In this document: in pieces, positions 1 through 4,839 of the stretch | Position numbering within the stretch: the stretch's first letter is position 1 | How the letters are laid out: each line of letters begins with the position of its first letter | NCBI GenBank assembly: GCA_903907615.1 | Contig: CAIVOR010000335.1 | Location: 1-8,447 of the forward strand | DNA: 8,447 nucleotides | Source of the DNA: an uncultured Microbacteriaceae bacterium | GTDB lineage: Bacteria; Actinomycetota; Actinomycetes; Actinomycetales; Microbacteriaceae | Reading direction: 5' to 3' | The notes under the pieces: model-generated | Databases searched by the model: none | Told to the model about the DNA's origin: nothing | What the model saw: the letters and a program-made list of their open reading frames with translations, nothing else | Position numbers and translations under genes: made by a program

Positions 1-477
1 CAGCGCGAGTCGCAGATTCAGATGAACCCGGAGAACTGGCGCTACTTCGCCGACAACGTCTGGGTTGATGGCGATACCAACGACATCATCGAGGCGTTGA
101 CTCCCGTCTTTACGACGTCGCCCGAACCTGACGCGTTCACGATTTGGTTCGGCAACGGCCTGATGCGCGACCTCCCCGACATGGCCTTTTCGTTGCAGAG
201 CCCGGCCTACATCGCGACCTATCTGGCCTACGAAGACTCGGCCAACGACGCGCGCAACCGCGCGTGGCTCAACGACGCCATGGTCGCCGCGCAACCGGTC
301 ACCGTGGGCCAGTATCTCGGCGACAGTGACATGACCAATCGGCAGCTGAAATTCATGGCCGACGACAACTTCGCCCGGCTTCAGAAAATCATTGCCGAAC
401 GCGACCCCGCAGGACGCTTCGTGCGCTACCTCGCTCACGACTCGGCAACCGTCAATCGCAACCACTGGGAGGCCTAG
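1..477 (+). CDS. FAD-binding oxidoreductase, berberine-bridge type, C-terminal part (5' end outside window)
   Basis: The reading frame is open from base 1 and ends at TAG 475-477, so 158 codons of the 3' end are present. The visible protein corresponds to the end of a PCMH-type FAD oxidoreductase. It contains part of the substrate domain (MAFSLQSPAYIATYLAYEDS) and then the BBE-like tail with the pattern YLGDSD, a helix with FMADDNFARLQKIIAERDP, and a terminal NRNHWE motif. In this family the flavin-binding domain is N-terminal and is missing here, so the mode of flavin attachment cannot be judged. Such enzymes oxidise alcohols, sugars or other small molecules with oxygen or another acceptor. 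The stop lies 2 bp before the next gene, so the two are probably co-translated. Family assignment is fairly secure from the tail; the substrate is unknown. Confidence 0.75.
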   Translation, partial: QRESQIQMNPENWRYFADNVWVDGDTNDIIEALTPVFTTSPEPDAFTIWFGNGLMRDLPDMAFSLQSPAYIATYLAYEDSANDARNRAWLNDAMVAAQPVTVGQYLGDSDMTNRQLKFMADDNFARLQKIIAERDPAGRFVRYLAHDSATVNRNHWEA

Positions 478-479
478 TC

Positions 480-1004
480 ATGCGTTTTCACATCTCCGCC
501 AACTATCAGGGATACGACCGTGCGCGCGAACTCGAGTCGCAACTGAGTGCCGACGGTCATGAGGTTGTCTGGCACGCGTCGCCAGAGTTCGACGACAACG
601 ACGACTACACGATCTATGCCATTCGCGCCGCTCAAGCCGTGATCACGGATGAGGATGCTGGCGTGGATGCCCGCGGCATCGTCGTGGGCGGAACGGGTGC
701 GGCCGAAGCCATCGTGACCAACAAGGTTGCGGGTGTTCGCGCCGTTCACACCGATCGCCTCGACGTTGTCATTGATGCCCGTCAACACGCGGACGTCACG
801 ATTCTGGTGTTGGGAGCCGACCTCGTTGATGAGACCGCCAGCCGCGAGCTAGTTGACGCGCTCGTCAGCACACCGTTTCTCAACAATCTTGACGATGCCC
901 GCCGCGTGGTCAACGTTGCTGAGTTTGAAGCATCGGGCACCATCGAGGGGTGGATGATCGAGTACACCTCGGGTAGCTCCGGCCAGCGCCCGGCGGAGAG
1001 TTAA
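480..1004 (+). CDS. Divergent RpiB/LacA/LacB-family isomerase
   Basis: This 174-residue protein starts at ATG 480, behind a GGGAGG ribosome site at 467-472 that lies inside the previous gene. The fold is recognisable from the loop GIVVGGTGAAEAIVTNKVAGVRA (residues 67-89), the HADVTILVLGADLV stretch (103-116) and the C-terminal TPFLNNLDDARR (131-142), all in the RpiB order. RpiB enzymes interconvert ribose-5-phosphate and ribulose-5-phosphate. Glu76 falls where mycobacterial RpiB carries its catalytic Glu, in place of the Cys of the E. coli enzyme. The usual ADHAG motif near the N-terminus is replaced by ANYQG (7-11), so the Asp-His pair is lost and the substrate may not be ribose-5-phosphate. 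The C-terminus is longer than in a typical ~150-residue RpiB. The context, an FAD oxidase and aromatic catabolism, favours a specialised isomerase or tautomerase; that is inference. Confidence 0.8.
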   Translation: MRFHISANYQGYDRARELESQLSADGHEVVWHASPEFDDNDDYTIYAIRAAQAVITDEDAGVDARGIVVGGTGAAEAIVTNKVAGVRAVHTDRLDVVIDARQHADVTILVLGADLVDETASRELVDALVSTPFLNNLDDARRVVNVAEFEASGTIEGWMIEYTSGSSGQRPAES

Positions 1005-1136
1005 CTCCTCACCCCGGGAAAGTCCGTGCGTGGCCCCGATAAGACGTATCCACACACGCGATAACGAATTTCATCCGTCTCCATCTACATTCGAAATAGC
1101 CGCCCGCTGAGGGCTCAATGAAGGGAAACCCACACC
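1005..1136. other. Intergenic gap and leader of the ABM-FAH-ALDH unit
   Basis: This 132-bp gap separates the RpiB-like gene from the ABM-fold gene. It is richer in A and T than the genes from about 1060 to 1100. A ribosome site AAGGGA at 1121-1126 precedes ATG 1137. No convincing -35/-10 pair and no hairpin followed by a T-run was found. The 11-mer ATTCGAAATAG at 1089-1099 closely resembles the right half of the putative IclR operator before ligK. A promoter for the three-gene unit is expected here but could not be placed. Confidence 0.4.
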
Positions 1137-1430
1137 ATGGCATTTGTCTGCAGTGCAACCTGGATTGCCAAAGAGGGTGAAGCTGACAAGGTGGCCGAGG
1201 CGCTGAAGCACCTCTCGCCCGCCTCGCGCACCGAAGAGGGCAACATTTACTACCAGGCCTACCAAGACCCCGAGGTGCCCAACACGTTCCGCATCTTTGA
1301 GGTGTACACGAGCGAGGCCGCGTTCAAGGCACACGCCGAATATGACCACTTCAAGGAGTGGGCATTGGGAGTCGCCATCCCGGTTCTCGAAACGCGTCAG
1401 CGCGACTTCTACGAGACGCTGGACTTCTAA
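1137..1430 (+). CDS. ABM-domain small protein (putative quinol monooxygenase family)
   Basis: The product has 97 residues and matches the antibiotic-biosynthesis-monooxygenase/YgiN-like ferredoxin fold. A first beta strand (MAFVCSATWIAKEG) is followed by a helix (ADKVAEALKHLSPASRTEEG), then strands with YYQAYQDPEVPNTFRIFEVY, and a helix with AAFKAHAEYDHFKEW. Glu55, His66, His71 and Trp75 are at positions commonly conserved in the family. These proteins are dimeric and act as cofactor-free oxygenases on quinols or as accessory enzymes, and many have no known substrate. ATG 1137 is supported by AAGGGA ten bases upstream. The stop is 2 bp before the FAH-type gene, implying translational coupling. 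The specific reaction cannot be read from the sequence. Confidence 0.85.
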   Translation: MAFVCSATWIAKEGEADKVAEALKHLSPASRTEEGNIYYQAYQDPEVPNTFRIFEVYTSEAAFKAHAEYDHFKEWALGVAIPVLETRQRDFYETLDF

Positions 1431-1432
1431 CC

Positions 1433-2401
1433 ATGAAGATCGGTCGGTATCTTCACCAGGGCATGCCCCTCGTTTGCGTCATTTTCAACGGAAAAGTTCA
1501 GAAGGTCGATAGTGCACTCGGCGTTCTCGACATCCTGAACCTGCCTCTCGCTGAGCGAAATGCCCTCGAGTCGAGTGCGGGCCGACGCCACCGTATGCCG
1601 ATCGAGGAAGTCCAGTTTCTTCCTCCCGTTGAGCCGCGTGCCATGCGCGACTTCCTCACGTTTGAGGCTCACGTTGCCGGCATGAAGAAGTCGTTCGACG
1701 GCGATGGCACCGTTCCCGAGGCGTGGTTTGAGGCTCCCGGCTACTACTTCATGAACCCGTGGTCGCTCTATGGGGCAACCGACGGTGTGCCCATGCCGCC
1801 GCTCACGCAGCGCCTCGATTTCGAACTCGAGGCCGCGATTGTCGTGAAAAAGATGGCCCGCAACATCACCGCCGAGCAGGCGAGCGATTACATCGCCGGC
1901 TACTGCATTTTCAACGACTGGTCCGCACGCGACATTCAGGGTCGCGAGATGCAGGTCGGCCTCGGCCCCAACAAGGGCAAGGACTTTGCCAACACGCTCG
2001 GCCCGTGGATCACCACCCCCGATGAGCTCGAGCAGTATCGCGAGGGCGATCGACTTGACCTCGAGATGGTGGTCACGGTCAACGACGTCGAATACGGACG
2101 CGATTCGCTGAAGAACATGTCGTGGTCGTTCGAGGAACTGCTGGCGCACGCCGCGCGCGGTACGAACGTGGGTGCCGGCGACGTCCTCGCCTCGGGCACC
2201 GCGGGCATGGGTGCCATGAGTGAGCACTGGAGCCGTTCTAAGCAGTACGACACTCCCGCTCCGCTGCAGGTGGGCGATGTCGTGGAGATGACCATCGCTG
2301 GTCTGGGTTCCATTCGTAACACGGTGGTGGCGGGCGACAGCCCCAACCCCGAGTACCGCGTGCCGCCTGCTCGACGCACCTATTCAGAGGACCGTCTGTG
2401 A
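1433..2401 (+). CDS. Fumarylacetoacetate hydrolase-family protein with full FAH catalytic set
   Basis: The start ATG 1433, 2 bp after the preceding stop, gives 322 residues. An in-frame ATG at 1358 lies inside the ABM gene and was not used. The FAH catalytic domain covers roughly residues 68-300. By motif comparison with mammalian fumarylacetoacetase, Asp73 and His80 (RDFLTFEAH), Glu131 and Glu133 (DFELEAAIVV), Asp162 (FNDWSARDIQ), Lys183 (KGKDFANTLGPW) and Glu264 (GMGAMSEHW) line up with metal ligands Asp126, Glu199, Glu201 and Asp233 and with catalytic His133, Lys253 and Glu364. The family hydrolyses or decarboxylates acylpyruvates and related beta-diketones in the cytosol, with a divalent metal. 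The intact His/Glu dyad favours C-C hydrolysis over a simple hydratase or decarboxylase role. The standard protocatechuate 4,5 route has no FAH step, so the substrate is unknown. The next gene overlaps by 4 bp. Confidence 0.9.
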   Translation: MKIGRYLHQGMPLVCVIFNGKVQKVDSALGVLDILNLPLAERNALESSAGRRHRMPIEEVQFLPPVEPRAMRDFLTFEAHVAGMKKSFDGDGTVPEAWFEAPGYYFMNPWSLYGATDGVPMPPLTQRLDFELEAAIVVKKMARNITAEQASDYIAGYCIFNDWSARDIQGREMQVGLGPNKGKDFANTLGPWITTPDELEQYREGDRLDLEMVVTVNDVEYGRDSLKNMSWSFEELLAHAARGTNVGAGDVLASGTAGMGAMSEHWSRSKQYDTPAPLQVGDVVEMTIAGLGSIRNTVVAGDSPNPEYRVPPARRTYSEDRL

Positions 2402-3786
2402 GCACAGTCACCACGGTCAACCCGGCGACCGGCGAGAAGCTGGCCGACTACCCCGGGTTGGACGCGGCCGGTCTGGATGCGGCGCTGCAGCGCACCGCGG
2501 ATGCCCAGCGCGCGTGGCGCACGACCGACATCGCGTCGCGAACCGCGCTGCTGCGCAACGTGGCGAAAATCTTGCGCGACGAGGTGGAAGGCCACGCGCG
2601 CCTGATCAGTGTGGAGATGGGCAAGCCCATTACCGAGGCACGTGCCGAGGTGCTCAAGTGTGCCGTCACCTGCGATTTTTACGCCGACAACGCGGCTGAT
2701 TTTCTCGCCAACAAGGCGGTGAAGACCGAGGCGGTCACGTCGTTCGTAGCGTACGAACCCATCGGTGTGGTGCTCGCTGTCATGCCGTGGAACTTTCCCT
2801 ACTGGCAGGTCATTCGGTTCGCTGCTCCCGCGCTGACGTCAGGCAACGGCGGCTTGCTCAAGCACGCCTCGAACGTCACCGGATCGGCGCTCGCCATCCA
2901 GGGCATCTTTGAGCGTGCCGGCTACCCGGCCGATCTCTTCCAGACGCTCGTGCTGAGCGCCCACTCTCAGGTGAACGACATCATCGCCGACAAGCGCGTT
3001 GCCGCCGTCACCCTCACGGGCTCTGAGGGCGCCGGCGCTCAGGTGGCCGAGGCTGCCGGGCGCGCACTCAAGAAGACCGTGCTCGAACTGGGTGGCAGCG
3101 ATCCGTTCGTCATTCTGGGCGACGCCGATGTTCCCGCCATTACGCCGTTGGCGGTTCGTGCTCGGTTTGTGAACACCGGGCAGAGCTGCCTCTGTGCCAA
3201 GCGTTTCGTGGTCGACGCCGCGGTGATTGCCGACTTCGAGCAGCGCGTGGGTGACCTCGTGGCCGCGCTTCGCATTGGCGACCCGGTGTCCGATGACACG
3301 CAGATTGGCCCGCTGGCCAAACCCTCATTCGTCGACGACATCGATGCTCAGGTTCAGGCCTCAGTGAAGATGGGCGCCCGCGTAATCACGGGCGGCCATC
3401 GTATCGAGGGCCCCGGAAACTTCTATGCCCCCACCGTGCTGGCCGACGTGACACCCGACATGCCCGTGTTCAACCAAGAGACGTTTGGCCCGGTGATGGC
3501 CATCGTGAAGGCCCACGGCGCGAAGGAGGCCATTGAACTGGCCGACGCGTCGCAGTACGGACTCGCCGCGAGCATCTGGACGGCCGACATGAATGCCGGA
3601 CTCGAGCTGGGCAAGGGCATCGAATCGGGCGCGCTGTTCATCAACGGCATCGTGGTGTCAGATCCGCGCCTGCCGTTCGGTGGTGTCAAGTTGAGCGGTT
3701 ACGGTCGTGAGCTCTCGATTGAGGGCATGCACGAGTTCACAAACGTTCGTGCGGTGTGGGCCGGGGAGATGCCGCGCAGCGCTTAG
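2398..3786 (+). CDS. NAD(P)-dependent aldehyde dehydrogenase, Sad/YneI-type (succinate-semialdehyde dehydrogenase-like)
   Basis: The start GTG 2398 overlaps the upstream stop as GTGA and has AGAGGA at 2386-2391. The product of 462 residues is full length for the family. Key ALDH residues are visible: Asn132 in MPWNFPYW, Lys155 in LLKHASN, the general base Glu230 in LELGGSDPF, the nucleophile Cys264 in NTGQSCLCAKRF, and Glu361 in QETFGPV. The end, GYGRELSIEGMHEFTNVRAVW, closely follows the E. coli Sad (YneI) pattern, as do PWNFPYWQVIR and GNGGLLKHASN. Sad oxidises succinic semialdehyde to succinate with NAD. Here it may oxidise an aldehyde or semialdehyde generated by the FAD oxidase or after the FAH step. 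It does not resemble LigC, which is a Gfo/Idh-type dehydrogenase. Family is certain; substrate is not. Confidence 0.92.
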   Translation: MSTVTTVNPATGEKLADYPGLDAAGLDAALQRTADAQRAWRTTDIASRTALLRNVAKILRDEVEGHARLISVEMGKPITEARAEVLKCAVTCDFYADNAADFLANKAVKTEAVTSFVAYEPIGVVLAVMPWNFPYWQVIRFAAPALTSGNGGLLKHASNVTGSALAIQGIFERAGYPADLFQTLVLSAHSQVNDIIADKRVAAVTLTGSEGAGAQVAEAAGRALKKTVLELGGSDPFVILGDADVPAITPLAVRARFVNTGQSCLCAKRFVVDAAVIADFEQRVGDLVAALRIGDPVSDDTQIGPLAKPSFVDDIDAQVQASVKMGARVITGGHRIEGPGNFYAPTVLADVTPDMPVFNQETFGPVMAIVKAHGAKEAIELADASQYGLAASIWTADMNAGLELGKGIESGALFINGIVVSDPRLPFGGVKLSGYGRELSIEGMHEFTNVRAVWAGEMPRSA

Positions 3787-3812
3787 CGCGTCTCGCCACA
3801 CGTTCGTCCGAG

Positions 3813-3834
3813 CCAACCGTTGCCGGTCGGTTGG
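3813..3834. repeat. Inverted repeat CCAACCG-N8-CGGTTGG
   Basis: A perfect 7-bp inverted repeat (3813-3819 and 3828-3834) with an 8-base spacer lies 26 bases after the aldehyde dehydrogenase stop. As RNA it would form a 7-bp hairpin, but the bases that follow (ACAATGGCG) contain no T-run, so it is not a classical terminator. It could be a factor-independent 3' end of a weak kind, or a binding site for another regulator, since its right arm overlaps the possible -35 element of iclR. Confidence 0.5.
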
Positions 3835-3860
3835 ACAATGGCGTGCATCCGTGTAATGCT
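3831..3860 (+). promoter_or_regulatory. Possible iclR promoter
   Basis: TTGGAC at 3831-3836 and TAATGC at 3854-3859 are separated by 17 bases; TGTAAT at 3852-3857 is an alternative -10 closer to consensus but with a short spacer. A transcript from here would start near 3866, giving a leader of about 80 bases before ATG 3948. The putative operator at 3871-3887 would then lie just downstream of the start point, a position that suits autorepression. The match to consensus is poor, so this is tentative. Confidence 0.28.
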
Positions 3861-3870
3861 CGCAGTGGCG

Positions 3871-3887
3871 GTTACCGCTAGGCGGAA
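3871..3887. promoter_or_regulatory. Putative IclR-family operator (autoregulatory copy)
   Basis: The imperfect inverted repeat TACCG-N5-CGGAA at 3873-3887 matches the site before ligK (4751-4767) at 13 of 17 positions when GTT and the spacer are included, with identical spacing. Both intergenic regions flank the iclR gene. IclR-family regulators bind short palindromes of about 15 bp and often control their own gene. The pairing of site and protein is inferred from position and similarity. Confidence 0.5.
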
Positions 3888-3917
3888 GGCCCGGAGACGG
3901 GGCAAATCCGCCTCTCC
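3880..3917 (+). other. Potential structured RNA leader of iclR
   Basis: AGGCGGA (3880-3886) can pair with TCCGCCT (3907-3913), and inside this GCCC (3889-3892) can pair with GGGC (3900-3903), leaving a loop GGAGACG. The loop bases GGAGA (3893-3897) are complementary to TCTCC (3913-3917), so an H-type pseudoknot is conceivable. No T-run follows, so it is not an intrinsic terminator. No known riboswitch class was recognised. Part of the left arm is also part of the putative IclR operator, which may be the simpler explanation for that half of the symmetry. Confidence 0.3.
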
Positions 3918-3947
3918 CGACCTCCCCGAAGGGTTGATTTCACTCAG

Positions 3948-4709
3948 ATGAGTCCCGCACGCACCACCTCTGGAGCACCCGTCTCGTCCATCGGCCGCGG
4001 CATCGCGGTCCTCGCGTGCTTCACGTCACGCGCTCACGCGCTCACCCTCTCCGAACTTTCGGCCGCCTCAAAGTTGCCCATGTCGAGCACGCATCGCGTG
4101 GTCGCAGAGCTGGTTACCGGCGGTTTCTTGGTTCGCGGCCAAGACAAGCGCTACCGCATCGGCACGCGCCTGTGGTCGATTGCCCAGCTGGCTCCCGTGA
4201 GCGAGCAGCTGCGCGAACGTGCCCTTCCCACTCTCGCGCGCCTCTACGAAGAGACCGGCGAGAACATCACCCTTGCCGTACTCGACCGCGGTCAGGCGCT
4301 CTACGTAGACCGACTCGTCGGTGAGCGCAGCATCCCCATTTCGTCTCGCTCGGGGGGACACCTGCCCCTGCACACCACCGGAGTGGGCAAGGTGCTGCTG
4401 GCCTACCTGCCCAAAGAAAGCATCGAGAAGTACCTCAATCGTCGACTTGAACGCCCCACGCCATACTCCATTGCCGATCCGGTGAAGCTCGAGAAGGAGC
4501 TCGCCGAAGTGCGCACCAACGGCTACTCGGTGACGCGCCAGGAGATGACCGCCGGAGCAGGTTCGGTCGCTGTGCCCATCGTTCGCAAGGGCCGCACCAT
4601 TGCTGCCGTTGGCGTGGTAGCCCACCTCGCACGTCTCGACGTGAACCGACTCGTGGCCATCCTCCAGCAGGCCGCCGCGTCAATCGCCAAGGAACTCGAC
4701 GACCACTAG
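3948..4709 (+). CDS. IclR-family transcriptional regulator
   Basis: The product has 253 residues, typical for the family. The N-terminal winged helix-turn-helix spans about residues 13-75: SSIGRGIAVLACF, then LTLSELSAASKLPMSSTHRVVAELVTGGFLVR with the recognition helix near 45-57, and a wing ending YRIGTRLW. The C-terminal effector domain (about 85-250) shows the usual IclR stretches RALPTLARLYEETGENITLAVLD, LPLHTTGVGKVLLAYLP and a final region GAGSVAVPIVRKGRTIAAVGVVA. IclR proteins such as PcaU, PcaR and PobR control aromatic catabolism in response to pathway intermediates. This one lies directly before the lig operon and between two copies of a shared palindrome. It most likely controls ligK-ligI and itself; whether as activator or repressor is not decided. 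The effector could be protocatechuate or an intermediate such as 2-pyrone-4,6-dicarboxylate, which is inference. Confidence 0.95.
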   Translation: MSPARTTSGAPVSSIGRGIAVLACFTSRAHALTLSELSAASKLPMSSTHRVVAELVTGGFLVRGQDKRYRIGTRLWSIAQLAPVSEQLRERALPTLARLYEETGENITLAVLDRGQALYVDRLVGERSIPISSRSGGHLPLHTTGVGKVLLAYLPKESIEKYLNRRLERPTPYSIADPVKLEKELAEVRTNGYSVTRQEMTAGAGSVAVPIVRKGRTIAAVGVVAHLARLDVNRLVAILQQAAASIAKELDDH

Positions 4710-4750
4710 GCGCGATCCCGGCGCAATCCGGCTACGCGGGCCCGGAGTGG

Positions 4751-4767
4751 GTTTCCGTTATTCGGAA
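4751..4767. promoter_or_regulatory. Putative IclR-family operator before ligK
   Basis: TTCCG (4753-4757) and CGGAA (4763-4767) form a perfect 5-bp inverted repeat around the A/T-only spacer TTATT. A near copy lies before iclR at 3871-3887. The site stands about 73 bases before the ligK start. It is the most likely target of the adjacent IclR protein; the assignment is inferred. Confidence 0.55.
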
Positions 4768-4828
4768 TAGTCCATGAGTTCTCGCGGTCTGTGGGCGGAT
4801 ATCGTGAGGAAGACTTATTTGCCCTCTC

Positions 4829-4835
4829 AAAGGAG
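4829..4835 (+). promoter_or_regulatory. Ribosome-binding site deciding the ligK start
   Basis: AAAGGAG, a nearly full anti-16S match, ends 4 bases before ATG 4840. It selects this start over the in-frame ATG at 4774, which has no such site and would add 22 residues unlike the family. Confidence 0.85.
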
Positions 4836-4839
4836 AATC

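Larger units (their letters stand above)
3787..3947. promoter_or_regulatory. iclR leader/intergenic region with nested inverted repeats
   Basis: This 161-bp gap after the aldehyde dehydrogenase gene holds most of the non-coding signal in the window: an inverted repeat at 3813-3834, a weak promoter-like pair at 3831-3860, a short palindrome at 3868-3878, a putative IclR operator at 3871-3887 and a potential stem-loop at 3880-3913. The start codon ATG 3948 has no strong ribosome site; AAGGG at 3929-3933 is 14 bases away, further than usual. No intrinsic terminator with a T-run was seen after the aldehyde dehydrogenase gene, so read-through into iclR is possible. Confidence 0.5.
4710..4839. promoter_or_regulatory. 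Control region of the ligK operon
   Basis: This 130-bp gap between iclR and ligK contains the putative operator at 4751-4767 and a very good ribosome site at 4829-4835. A possible -10 TATCGT lies at 4800-4805 but no good -35 is found 16-18 bases upstream; a start near 4812 would place the operator centre about 52 bases upstream. A weak -35 with an upstream palindrome fits an activated promoter. No terminator with a T-run is visible after iclR; the GC-rich stretch 4713-4746 contains an 8-bp loopless palindrome only. Confidence 0.4.

Noticed and set aside
998..1007. Palindrome GAGTTAACTC over the RpiB-like gene stop codon
   Set aside because: It has no loop and no following T-run, so it is not a terminator; a single 10-bp palindrome can occur by chance.
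1358..1432. N-terminal extension of the FAH-type gene from ATG 1358
   Set aside because: It would run through the 3' end of the ABM gene in another frame; ATG 1433 fits the operon spacing and begins with a typical FAH N-terminus (MKIGRYLHQG).
1427..2227. Minus-strand open frame (266 codons) opposite the FAH-type gene
   Set aside because: It mirrors a well-supported gene on the plus strand, and its translation shows no family motif.
2398..3786. Aldehyde dehydrogenase as LigC (4-carboxy-2-hydroxymuconate semialdehyde dehydrogenase)
   Set aside because: LigC is a Gfo/Idh-type NADP enzyme; this protein is a classical ALDH with the Cys264/Glu230 catalytic pair.
3880..3947. Known riboswitch class (cobalamin- or SAM-like) before iclR
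   Set aside because: Some words such as AAATCCGCC recall parts of the cobalamin consensus, but the conserved downstream box and overall architecture are missing; only an unnamed stem-loop is supported.
4737..4744. Palindrome CGGGCCCG after iclR
   Set aside because: It is short, has no loop and no T-run, and lies in a GC-rich stretch where such words are common.
4774..4839. N-terminal extension of ligK from ATG 4774
   Set aside because: The 22 extra residues do not resemble LigK proteins, no ribosome site precedes 4774, and AAAGGAG stands in the correct place before ATG 4840.
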